From positions 148,144 to 212,143 of the forward strand of contig JAGBFA010000001.1 of NCBI GenBank assembly GCA_017936685.1: a stretch of 64,000 nt of DNA, written 5' to 3'. The notes under the pieces are model-generated. The model did not search any database, was not told where the DNA came from, and saw only the letters and a program-made list of their open reading frames with translations. Shown here piece after piece: positions 16,426-24,336 of the stretch (position 1 is the first letter of the stretch; every line of letters begins with the position of its first letter). Origin of the DNA: Alistipes sp. (GTDB lineage Bacteria > Bacteroidota > Bacteroidia > Bacteroidales > Rikenellaceae). A program made the translations under genes and the position numbers.

Positions 16426-17418
16426 ATGGAAAAAATAGATTTTGTGATAACATGGGTAGATTGCAACGACCCGATATGGCAGAAAGCGTTTCGCGCTTAT
16501 CTGCCTCAAAGACAATATACGGACGATGTCAGTTATATACGTTATCGCAATTGGGACAATCTGCGCTATTGGTTTCGCGGCGTGGAGAAGTTTGCGCCAT
16601 GGGTAAACAAGATACATTTCATTACCTGCGGACAAATACCGGACTGGTTGAACCTAAAAGCACCCAAGCTGCATTTTGTAAAACATTCGGATTATATCCC
16701 GAACGAATATCTGCCAACATTCAGCTCACGCCCCATAATGCTGAATATTCACCGCATAGAAGGATTGTCAGACCATTTCGTCTGTTTCGACGATGACTTC
16801 TTCTTGATCGATAAGGTTGAACCCGAAAGATTTTTTAGAAAAGGATTGCCATGTGACAAGGCGGCATTCGACGCTTTAAGTCCAAGCAGCACTTTTATGC
16901 ATAACATAGTAAATGATTTATGCGTAATAAATGCCTCTTTTAAAAAACACGAGATGATACGCAGGCATTTTTGGAAATGGTTCTCTCCTCAGGCGGGGAA
17001 CAAAGTGTTGCGCACACTGTTTTTATTACCGTGGCCGCACTTCACCGGTTTTTATAATCACCATCTTCCGCATGGCTATCTTAAATCCACTTTTGAAGAG
17101 GTATGGGAAAAGTATGAGGACATTTTGCTTCGCACCACAGCCTCACGTTTCAGAAGTATAGCTGACGTTCAATTGTGGCTGTTCCGCTATTGGCAGCTGG
17201 CCAAAGGAGATTTTGTCCCGCTCAATGTAAATAGAGACGGAGCCTATTTCTCGATATCCGATGATTCTTTAAGCAAAATTGTCAAGACCATAGAATACCA
17301 GAAGAAAAGGATCGTTTGTTTGAATGACGGGGAGGTGTCCTCCTTCGAGGCGGCCAAAGAGCGGATAAACGCTGCTTTCCAGAAGATCTTACCGGAGAAA
17401 TCGTCGTTCGAAAAATAA
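16426..17418 (+). CDS. Stealth-family sugar phosphotransferase
   Basis: 330 residues with the conserved regions of Stealth proteins, which transfer hexose-1-phosphate to build phosphodiester-linked capsules. CR1: IDFVITWVDCNDPIW at residues 4-18; CR2: YRNWDNLRYWFRGVEKFAPWV with IHFITCGQIPDWL, then SSRPIMLNIHRIEGLSDHFVCFDDDFF (acidic metal-binding cluster); CR3-like DLCVINASFKKHEM; CR4-like HFTGFYNHHLPHGY. It suggests that the glycan of this cluster contains phosphodiester-linked sugars. The gene is 24 bases after the GT4 gene. Confidence 0.9.
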   Translation: MEKIDFVITWVDCNDPIWQKAFRAYLPQRQYTDDVSYIRYRNWDNLRYWFRGVEKFAPWVNKIHFITCGQIPDWLNLKAPKLHFVKHSDYIPNEYLPTFSSRPIMLNIHRIEGLSDHFVCFDDDFFLIDKVEPERFFRKGLPCDKAAFDALSPSSTFMHNIVNDLCVINASFKKHEMIRRHFWKWFSPQAGNKVLRTLFLLPWPHFTGFYNHHLPHGYLKSTFEEVWEKYEDILLRTTASRFRSIADVQLWLFRYWQLAKGDFVPLNVNRDGAYFSISDDSLSKIVKTIEYQKKRIVCLNDGEVSSFEAAKERINAAFQKILPEKSSFEK

Positions 17419-17449
17419 CCGGCGCAAGCCGAACGGGTACATTAAAATG

Positions 17450-17557
17450 ATGGCAGGAAAGAATTTCGCATTGACCGGTATGGAGGGTCATATCGCACTG
17501 CGCCACATCGAGGCTATCGTCGATACGTTGTTTACGATCAAAATAATAATTGACTGA
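17450..17557 (+). pseudogene. Truncated relic of the 5' end of wbpB
   Basis: A 35-codon frame (ATG 17450, stop 17555-17557) whose first 26 codons match the start of the intact wbpB gene at 18560: 65 of 78 bases identical by my count, protein MAGKNFAL(T/I)G...RHI(E/K)AI. After codon 26 similarity stops and the frame ends. The bases just before both ATGs are also alike (AAAATGATGG versus AAAATAATGG). It lies precisely between the Stealth gene and the next glycosyltransferase gene, as expected for a scar left by insertion or recombination at the wbpB 5' end. Confidence 0.85.
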
Positions 17558-17558
17558 G

Positions 17559-18443
17559 ATGACAGGCAAACCGAAGACTTTGATAACCGCCATTTACGGT
17601 GAAATAATAAAGATATGTTGCAGACTGAATCTGATCGGTCCGCTATATCATATACCTCAGGATTCCGAAAAACGGCAAAGAGTCATAGTCTCCGTGACGA
17701 GCTACGGCAGACGTGTAAAGAGCGTATTGTCGTATTCTCTGATATCGTTGTTCAGACAGACCTACAAACCCGATATGATCGTCTTGTGGTTAGATGCCGA
17801 CAAATGGTCGGACAAAAACCTTCCCAAACAATTAACGCGTCTAAAAAAATATGGCCTTACCATACGTTACTGTCGGGAGCTCAAATCATACACGAAAATA
17901 ATCCCCTCTTTGAGAGCTTTTCCCGATGACCTGATAATCACATTTGATGATGACTGCTACTACCGTAATAATGCCGTTGAACGATTGGTTGCGGCATACA
18001 ATAGTGATCCGTCACGCATATATTGCCTCAGGGCACATAGAATCAAGATTAATTCCGACGGCATGTTGCTGCCATACAAGAAATGGGAAAAAGAGATTTA
18101 TGACGATAACAGCCGTTTGGTTTTCCCCACTGGCGTAGGCGGCGTTTTATACGACCTAAAACTGCTGCACGATGATGTTTGCAAAGAGAAGCTATTCATG
18201 TCATTGTCTCCAAAAGCAGATGACGTATGGCTCTATTTTATGGAGTATCTGAAAGGCACCCGATGTCGGGTGCTGCCGAACGAAGGGATATCACGTATCC
18301 CGTTAAATGTTTTCTATCGGCAACTCCATAAAAAAGAGTGTCTTGCTTATTCGAACATCTCAAAAGGAGGAAATGATCAGCAAATCAAAGCTGTCATGAA
18401 TCACTATTGCATTGACAGAATCCGGAACGACAGAGATAATTAG
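17559..18443 (+). CDS. Glycosyltransferase, GT-A/GT2-like
   Basis: 294-residue putative glycosyltransferase from the ATG at 17559, 1 base after the wbpB relic. The N-terminal VIVSVTSYGRRVKSV and SLISLFRQTYKPDMIVLWLD resemble the nucleotide-binding start of GT-A enzymes; the metal-binding DxD motif is IITFDDDCYY. Later ADDVWLYFMEYLKG matches the typical catalytic acidic region (AxDVWL) of bacterial proteins of this kind. Donor and acceptor unknown. It may have arrived as a cassette together with the wbpB duplication. Confidence 0.8.
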   Translation: MTGKPKTLITAIYGEIIKICCRLNLIGPLYHIPQDSEKRQRVIVSVTSYGRRVKSVLSYSLISLFRQTYKPDMIVLWLDADKWSDKNLPKQLTRLKKYGLTIRYCRELKSYTKIIPSLRAFPDDLIITFDDDCYYRNNAVERLVAAYNSDPSRIYCLRAHRIKINSDGMLLPYKKWEKEIYDDNSRLVFPTGVGGVLYDLKLLHDDVCKEKLFMSLSPKADDVWLYFMEYLKGTRCRVLPNEGISRIPLNVFYRQLHKKECLAYSNISKGGNDQQIKAVMNHYCIDRIRNDRDN

Positions 18444-18559
18444 CTATGATTTTGCGTCCACGCCTCCAATGATGCTCGATGCTCAACCGGCAACGCGTTG
18501 GGGTGGGGTAGAAGACGTTGGTATAAATTAATTATTACGACTTACTTACTAAAAAAATA
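18444..18559 (+). other. Gap with possible C-terminal gene remnant
   Basis: The 116 bases between the glycosyltransferase and wbpB hold a GC-rich stretch open in one frame and ending in TAA near 18529 (reading ...PPMMLDAQPATRWGGVEDVG-I-N), followed by an AT-rich 30 bases before the wbpB ATG. The composition differs from both neighbours. It may be the tail of a deleted gene, but I recognise no family. Confidence 0.3.
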
Positions 18560-19543
18560 ATGGCAGGAAAGAATTTTGCTTTGATCGGTGTGGCAGGCTA
18601 CATCGCACCGCGCCACATAAAGGCTATCGCCGATACGGGCAACAACCTTATGGCTGCCTACGATTGCTTCGACAGCGTCGGACGACTGGACGGCTCTTTC
18701 CCCGAATGCTACTTCTTTACAGAGCACGAGCAGTTCGACCGTTTCTGCATAGAACAGATGAAGACCGACAATCCGCTGCACTGGACGTCGATCTGTACGC
18801 CGAATCATACGCACGATGCTTTTATCCGTTACGGACTGCACCTCGGCACGAATGTCATTTGCGAAAAGCCTCTCGTGCTCGATCCGGATCAGATTGACAA
18901 TCTGATGGATATAGAGAAGCAGACCGGACACGAGGCATACACCGTACTGCAACTGCGTCTCCATGATTCGATCGTGGCCTTAAAGAAAAAAGTCGACCAA
19001 GACCCCACGGACAAAATCCATGATGTGGATCTGACATACATCACTTCGCGAGGGAAATGGTATTACGCCTCATGGAAGGGCGACATTCGCAAGAGCGGCG
19101 GCATCGCCACCAATATCGGGGTGCATTTCTACGATATGCTCCAATGGATATTCGGTGCGGTAAAACAGAATATCGTTCATGTGATGAGCTTCGACCGCGT
19201 TGCCGGCTATATGGAATTCGAAAAAGCGCGGGTGCGTTATTTCCTCAGCATCAACTCCGACTGCCTGCCGCAAAACGCCGTGCAGGGGGAAAAGAGGACT
19301 TACAGAAGCATCTGCATCGACGGCAGCGAGTTCGAATTCAGCACAGGTTTCACCGAGCTGCACACCGAAAGCTACCGTAAAATTCTGGCCGGCGAAGGCT
19401 TTCGCATCAGCGAGGCACGCAATAGCATACAGATCGTAAGCGACATACGCCATGCCGCGCCCATAGGTTTGAGGGGCGACTATCACCCGCTTGCGAAGCT
19501 GCCGCTCAGTGCCCACCCATTAGGTTGGAGCAATAAGTTATAA
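18560..19543 (+). CDS. wbpB: UDP-GlcNAc-uronate 3-dehydrogenase (WbpB type, Gfo/Idh/MocA)
   Basis: NAD-dependent oxidoreductase that oxidises C3 of UDP-GlcNAcA, paired with the aminotransferase WbpE. 327 residues: N-terminal Rossmann fold (FALIGVAGYIAPRHIKAI), the family CEKP motif at residues 101-104, and the substrate-site helix SGGIATNIGVHFYDML. It completes the WbpA-B-E-D set although it is separated from the other three by the flippase and transferase genes. A broken copy of its first 26 codons lies 1.1 kb upstream. Last gene of the cluster. Confidence 0.92.
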   Translation: MAGKNFALIGVAGYIAPRHIKAIADTGNNLMAAYDCFDSVGRLDGSFPECYFFTEHEQFDRFCIEQMKTDNPLHWTSICTPNHTHDAFIRYGLHLGTNVICEKPLVLDPDQIDNLMDIEKQTGHEAYTVLQLRLHDSIVALKKKVDQDPTDKIHDVDLTYITSRGKWYYASWKGDIRKSGGIATNIGVHFYDMLQWIFGAVKQNIVHVMSFDRVAGYMEFEKARVRYFLSINSDCLPQNAVQGEKRTYRSICIDGSEFEFSTGFTELHTESYRKILAGEGFRISEARNSIQIVSDIRHAAPIGLRGDYHPLAKLPLSAHPLGWSNKL

Positions 19544-19649
19544 TCGTTCCCGACGCATTGCTTATTGTCCGTATTATGATCTGCAAGTCTCAAATAACGT
19601 TCATAACTTATCGCTTGCGTCGGCAAACAAGACGAATCGAACAGCCAAA

Positions 19650-19679
19650 TTTGCATAATCGGAAATAATGTTATATTTT
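19650..19679 (+). promoter_or_regulatory. Promoter of the thiamine uptake operon
   Basis: TTTG at 19650-19653, an 18-base spacer, then TATATTTT at 19672-19679. Close to the Bacteroidota consensus and placed directly before the TPP riboswitch. Confidence 0.55.
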
Positions 19680-19689
19680 CGCTCCCGAT

Positions 19690-19796
19690 TTAGGGGTGCT
19701 GTCCGCGCCATGCGCGAGCGGCTGAGATTATACCCATAGAACCGGATACGGGTAATGCCGAGACCGGGACTGGCATATCTTACATACGACCCCTTT
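19690..19796 (+). ncRNA. TPP riboswitch (THI element)
   Basis: All core blocks of the thiamine pyrophosphate aptamer are visible: AGGGGTGCT at 19692-19700, GGCTGAGATTATACCC (pyrimidine-sensing helix, about 19720-19735), GAACCGGATACGGGTAATGCC (19739-19759), and a closing arm near GACCCCTTTT. The receptor ATG follows about 30 bases later. Expected effect: high TPP represses the downstream TonB receptor and PnuT permease. Confidence 0.95.
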
Positions 19797-19824
19797 TCAA
19801 ACTTAAACCGTTAAATTAATAAGT

Positions 19825-22098
19825 ATGAAAAGGAACCTTTACCTTGCGGCGGCATTAGCCATGATGACCCAAATGCCGCTATGGGCGCAGAAGCCCGACT
19901 ACGAGGTCGATTCGACCCGTGTCTATCAACTCCAACAGATCGAAGTGACGGCCACACGAGCCTCGAAATCGACGCCGATGGCTTACACTGACATTTCGCA
20001 GGAGCAGATCTCGCGCAACAACTACGGACTCGATGTGCCGTTCGTGCTGCAAATGACTCCGTCGTTCATCGCAACTTCGGAAACAGGTATCGGCATCGGT
20101 GCCACCTCGATGCGTCTGCGCGGAACCGACGCTTCGCGTCTCAACGTCACGGCCAACGGAGTGCCGATCAACAATCCCGACTCGCACGCCGTCTACTGGT
20201 ACGACACGCCCGACTTCATCTCGGCTGTCGGTACGGTGCAGGTGCAGCGCGGAGCCGGCACCTCGACCCACGGTACCGGTGCATTCGGCGGTGCTCTGAA
20301 CATGACCACCTCGCCGCTCACCACGCGCTTCGGCGGCGACGTATCGCTGTCTTACGGATCGTTCAACACCAACAAGCAGGCCGTGCATATCAGCTCGGGA
20401 CTCATGGGCGGACACTGGATCGTCGATGCCCGTCTGACGCACATAGGCTCCGACGGCTATGTCGACCGCGGCAAGACCGATCTGAAATCGTATATGTTGC
20501 AGGCCGGCTACTACTCGGGACGCACCTCCGTGAAGCTGTTGTCGTTCGGCGGTAAGGCCAAGACATATCTGACCTACACGGGCGTGACGAAAGAGGATAT
20601 GGAGCTTTACGGCCGCCGCTATCACACCGAAGGACAGTACGTGACCTCGGACGGCGAGCATGTCCTGGCCGACGGCACTCACGTGGGCTACTACGACGAC
20701 CACACCGATAACTACCTGCAAATCAACAACCAATTGATAATCAACCATCAAATCAACGACAAGTGGCGTCTCAACTTCACCGGATTCTACACCTACGGCG
20801 ACGGTTTTTACAAACAATATAAAGACAATGCCAAGTTGCTCGAAAACGGTTTCGCTCCGGAGTTCGCATTCGACGCAGGCGGCAGCAAGATACGCAAAGA
20901 TCTGATCCGCGAGAAGCTGATGCGCAACCACTTCGGAGGATTCAACGCCTCGGCCGACTACACCTCGCGAAGCCTCGATCTGGTGTTCGGCGGCTCGTAC
21001 AGCTATTACAGCTGCCCTCACTGGGGCGAGTTGGACTGGGTGCAGGACACTCCGGCAGGCTTCACTCCCGGCATGCACTGGTATGACAACGACGTCGACA
21101 AGCACGACGCCAATGCCTTCGTGAAGGCTGCATGGCGCGTAGCCGACGGTCTGACGCTGATGGGCGATCTGCAATACCGCTACGTGCACTACAAGGCCTG
21201 GGGCGTCAACGACAACTACGACGATGCCATCGACGGCATGCAGGTCATAGATGTCGACGAAACCTATCACTTCTTCAACCCGAAAGTGGGTATCAACTAC
21301 TCGCCCAACAAGCATCATCATCTCTACGCTTCGTTCGCAATAGCCCAGAAGGAGCCGACGCGCAGCGACTTCACCGACCGTTTCCGCCAGACGTTCCCCA
21401 CCTCGGAGAAGCTCTACGACTACGAGATCGGCTATCAGTACAACCACCCGATAGTAAGCGTCGGTGTCAACCTCTACTACATGTATTACAAGGATCAGCT
21501 GGTCAAGACCGGTCAGATCAACGAAAGCTACGACGCTCTGAATATCAATGTTCCGAAGAGCTATCGCCGCGGTATAGAGCTTTCGCTCGCCGTCAATCCG
21601 CTCAAATGGCTGAGTTTCGGCGGTAACCTCACGCTCAGCCAGAACAAGATCAAGGATTACGTCAACACGGTAGTGGACTACGACTCGTGGGACGAGGCCG
21701 CTAACTTCTACGGCTACCATACCGAGCAGATGGGCGACACACAGATCTCATACTCGCCCAACACCATAGCCAACTTCTTCATCAACTTCGACTATCGCGG
21801 TTTCGGTGCATCGATCACCACCCAATACGTCGGCGACCAATACTTCACCAACTACAAGAACGACAACATGAAGCTCGATGCCTATTGCGTGACAAACCTC
21901 AATCTGTCGTACACGATGAAGACTCGTTCGAGCCGCGAGGTGCGTTTCGGTGTGACGATATACAACCTCTTCGATGCCGAATACTGCAACAACGGCTACG
22001 GCTACTCGGAGTATTCGGGCGGCGAGCAGTACGATACTGCCTACTACTTCCCGCAGGCTACGATCCACGCGCTGGCCAACATAACCGTAAACTTCTAA
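19825..22098 (+). CDS. TonB-dependent receptor for thiamine (TPP-regulated)
   Basis: 757-residue outer-membrane receptor. Signal peptide (MKRNLYLAAALAMMTQMPLWAQ), TonB-box-like QIEVTATRASKS, plug domain about residues 45-150 with MRLRGTDASRLNVTANGVPINNPD and VQRGAGTSTHGTGAFGGALNM, then the barrel to a C-terminal strand ending in NITVNF. No carboxypeptidase-like domain. The assignment to thiamine or a thiamine precursor is inferred from the TPP riboswitch in its leader and from the PnuT-like permease 4 bases downstream, not from the protein itself. Confidence 0.9.
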   Translation: MKRNLYLAAALAMMTQMPLWAQKPDYEVDSTRVYQLQQIEVTATRASKSTPMAYTDISQEQISRNNYGLDVPFVLQMTPSFIATSETGIGIGATSMRLRGTDASRLNVTANGVPINNPDSHAVYWYDTPDFISAVGTVQVQRGAGTSTHGTGAFGGALNMTTSPLTTRFGGDVSLSYGSFNTNKQAVHISSGLMGGHWIVDARLTHIGSDGYVDRGKTDLKSYMLQAGYYSGRTSVKLLSFGGKAKTYLTYTGVTKEDMELYGRRYHTEGQYVTSDGEHVLADGTHVGYYDDHTDNYLQINNQLIINHQINDKWRLNFTGFYTYGDGFYKQYKDNAKLLENGFAPEFAFDAGGSKIRKDLIREKLMRNHFGGFNASADYTSRSLDLVFGGSYSYYSCPHWGELDWVQDTPAGFTPGMHWYDNDVDKHDANAFVKAAWRVADGLTLMGDLQYRYVHYKAWGVNDNYDDAIDGMQVIDVDETYHFFNPKVGINYSPNKHHHLYASFAIAQKEPTRSDFTDRFRQTFPTSEKLYDYEIGYQYNHPIVSVGVNLYYMYYKDQLVKTGQINESYDALNINVPKSYRRGIELSLAVNPLKWLSFGGNLTLSQNKIKDYVNTVVDYDSWDEAANFYGYHTEQMGDTQISYSPNTIANFFINFDYRGFGASITTQYVGDQYFTNYKNDNMKLDAYCVTNLNLSYTMKTRSSREVRFGVTIYNLFDAEYCNNGYGYSEYSGGEQYDTAYYFPQATIHALANITVNF

Positions 22099-22102
22099 AC
22101 CG

Positions 22103-22669
22103 ATGGACTGGGGACTCGTATTGCAGATCGTCGGCACGACGCTCGGACTCATCTACCTGTGGCTCGAATACCGTGCCGACATCTGGGTGTGGCTCGTGGG
22201 CATGATAATGCCCTTGGTGCACGGCGCACTCTATCTGAGTCGCGGCATATATGCCGATGCCGCCATGCAGCTCTACTACGTGGCGGCCGGCATATACGGC
22301 TGGATCGTATGGCGCAAGCGGCCGAAACATACGGCAGCCGGACGCATACGGCGCACACCCGCAAGGATTGCAGTGCGGCTCGCGGCGGCGTATGCCGTGT
22401 TGCACGTTGCAATATATATGTTTCTCTCATATTGCACCGACAGCCGTGTGCCGTTCTGGGACAGCATGTCGACGGCACTCAGCATAGTGGCCATGTTCAT
22501 GCTCTCGCGCAAATATGTCGAGCAGTGGCTCGTATGGCTGGCTGTGGACATGATCAGCGCAGGCCTGTATATGTATAAGGGTATCCCCATCACCTCAGGA
22601 CTCTATATCCTCTACTGCATACTTGCCGTGGCCGGTTACATGCGCTGGCGCAAAGAGCTGCAAAAGTGA
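22103..22669 (+). CDS. pnuT: PnuT-type thiamine transporter (PnuC family)
   Basis: 188-residue inner-membrane protein with about seven hydrophobic segments, the PnuC fold. Typical pieces: LGLIYLWLEYRADIWVWLVGMI near the start, and WLVWLAVDMISAGLYMYKGIPITSGLYILYCILAVAGYMRWRK at the end, with the substrate-site aromatic residues. PnuC proteins facilitate diffusion of vitamins that are trapped by phosphorylation; under a TPP riboswitch the member is PnuT for thiamine. The usual partner thiamine pyrophosphokinase gene is not next to it. A strong terminator follows. Confidence 0.9.
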   Translation: MDWGLVLQIVGTTLGLIYLWLEYRADIWVWLVGMIMPLVHGALYLSRGIYADAAMQLYYVAAGIYGWIVWRKRPKHTAAGRIRRTPARIAVRLAAAYAVLHVAIYMFLSYCTDSRVPFWDSMSTALSIVAMFMLSRKYVEQWLVWLAVDMISAGLYMYKGIPITSGLYILYCILAVAGYMRWRKELQK

Positions 22670-22692
22670 CGGCAGCAGGGTAGCAGGCAAAC

Positions 22693-22727
22693 AAAAATAG
22701 GTTGCGAATATGTCGCAACCTATTTTT
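22693..22727. terminator. Bidirectional terminator
   Basis: Perfect 15-bp stem AAAAATAGGTTGCGA / TCGCAACCTATTTTT with loop ATATG. It has A-run and T-run on opposite sides, so it can stop both the thiamine operon (+) and the convergent lipoprotein gene (-). Confidence 0.9.
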
Positions 22728-22746
22728 ATTTCTGATGTCCGATCGG

Positions 22747-24213
22747 CTACATCTTCACGCAGCGAATCGGGGCGGCATTGGCGCGTTGCAGTGCGCGCTG
22801 CGGCTCGTAACCGTTATAAGTGCGCGTCACGGTGTTCAGATCGAAGAACATAGCCTGCGCATTGTCGCCTGCCGTACCGCGAGTCCAATAGTAACCCGTC
22901 CACGGCAAAGGACGCTCCTCGTTGGAATTGACGTTGTCCAATACGCCGTTGAGATAGTTGCGCCGGCCTGCCGCCGAAAAGAAATATGTTTTGCCCGTAG
23001 CTATCTCCTCCAAATGCCAGCCATACATGGCCTTGGCCTCGGTCCAGTCGAGATCGTCGTCGGAAGCCGATATGGTGAATGCCTCGAACAAATCGCCGTC
23101 GGGCACGCGCCAGCCGTCGGGGCATGGATCGTTGTCGGTCTTGACGCTGCCCGCGCCCCAAAGCGCATTGTCGTGCTGCGAGCAGAGCCAGTCGTAGGCA
23201 TTATCCTTGGCACCCTTGATGAACGACATGGGGTGAGCCGCAGCATACTCCGCAGTACCCGTCTGCGCATCGTTGTCTTCATACTCGAAATATAGGCGGC
23301 GAGAGAGGGCGTTATAGACGCGGGCATCGGCATTGCCCTTGAAATTGTACTCGGCAGGGCCGACAAACGGGTCCTTGCGTCCCCACTGATAATAAAGACC
23401 GTATGACTCCAAAATCTTTTCGTCCTCCGTCTCTCCGTTGCTGTTGAGCTCGGCTCCGAGATTGCGGTTCATGACACTTCGGCCGGCCACGGTTATCGCA
23501 TCGGCGGCGGGATCGGTTGTCGTGACCCATATATGCCAGCTCCAAATAATGTCGCCGGCGGCGTTGCGCGCAGCTATGACGGCATTGCCAGGCACGACAG
23601 AATCGATCTCGTTGCCGTCGTCATCGGTATCTTTTTCGAGGTAGAACGACGCAACACCGTCCTCAAAAGTCAAGTATTTGATAAGGCCGCTCGATGTCTG
23701 CCACAGCAGCTCCACGCTGTCGGTATCGAGTCGTTCGCCGTTAGTGCCGCGCTTGAAGGGATCGAACAGATAGCGGGTCTCGGGCTTGGTCGCAACGAAA
23801 CAGTTTGATGGTGCCGACGTGAAATCGATGTCGGGATTCTGCAAAATCGCCACATGTATCGATACCGACTGCGTGGCACCCGTCGGAGTGTAGCCCACGA
23901 GGCTGATACTGCCCTCGGTCACCTCCTCGTTGTCGAACGACGACGGAGCGGTCACGGTTATCACGCCGCTGTACATGTCGATGCCGTCGACAGTCCAGCC
24001 CTCGGGACACGACGCAACACGTATCGAAGTGATATTATGCGAGTCGAACGTGGTCGAGCCAGTCTGTCCGGGCATGGTGAGCAGAATGCTGCCCGACGGT
24101 ACGACGAGTTCCTTGGTCTCTGTCTTCTCGCACGAAACGAGAGCCAAAAGCATGCAAACGGCCGTCAGACCGCACAAAAGATTTTTCATATATCTGATAT
24201 TAACTTTTTTCAT
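22747..24213 (-). CDS. Large lipoprotein with FISUMP-like C-terminal domain
   Basis: 488 residues from the ATG at 24213 (a second in-frame ATG at 24189 also gives a good signal peptide). The lipobox is LALVSC. About residues 40-140 form a BACON/Ig-like beta domain; the C-terminal half matches the FISUMP-type fold seen in many Bacteroidota surface proteins: VMNRNLGAEL, YYQWGRKDPF, NDPCPDGWRVPDGDLF, YYWTRG and APIRCVKM. Probably surface-exposed; no enzymatic function is known. A clear TACCTTTG -7 element (minus, 24233-24240) precedes it. Confidence 0.8.
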   Translation of the reverse strand: MKKVNIRYMKNLLCGLTAVCMLLALVSCEKTETKELVVPSGSILLTMPGQTGSTTFDSHNITSIRVASCPEGWTVDGIDMYSGVITVTAPSSFDNEEVTEGSISLVGYTPTGATQSVSIHVAILQNPDIDFTSAPSNCFVATKPETRYLFDPFKRGTNGERLDTDSVELLWQTSSGLIKYLTFEDGVASFYLEKDTDDDGNEIDSVVPGNAVIAARNAAGDIIWSWHIWVTTTDPAADAITVAGRSVMNRNLGAELNSNGETEDEKILESYGLYYQWGRKDPFVGPAEYNFKGNADARVYNALSRRLYFEYEDNDAQTGTAEYAAAHPMSFIKGAKDNAYDWLCSQHDNALWGAGSVKTDNDPCPDGWRVPDGDLFEAFTISASDDDLDWTEAKAMYGWHLEEIATGKTYFFSAAGRRNYLNGVLDNVNSNEERPLPWTGYYWTRGTAGDNAQAMFFDLNTVTRTYNGYEPQRALQRANAAPIRCVKM

Positions 24214-24232
24214 AATGATACAATATCTGGGC

Positions 24233-24240
24233 AAAGGTAC
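24233..24240 (-). promoter_or_regulatory. -7 element of the FISUMP-like lipoprotein gene
   Basis: CAAAGGTA on the + strand, i.e. TACCTTTG on the minus strand, 19 bases before the ATG at 24213. Matches the Bacteroidota -7 consensus exactly. Confidence 0.6.
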
Positions 24241-24336
24241 CAAAAATGAGTCAAAAAACCTACTTTCCGCTCTATTATTTCCGTATTAGGAACAATTCTT
24301 GTCGGACAGATAACGGTTTCAAACTGCAATTATTGT

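Noticed and set aside
19879-21720. 613-codon open frame on the minus strand
   Set aside because: It lies wholly antisense to the TPP-regulated TonB receptor, with no recognisable domain and a Val/Arg/Gln-rich composition typical of a mirror frame.
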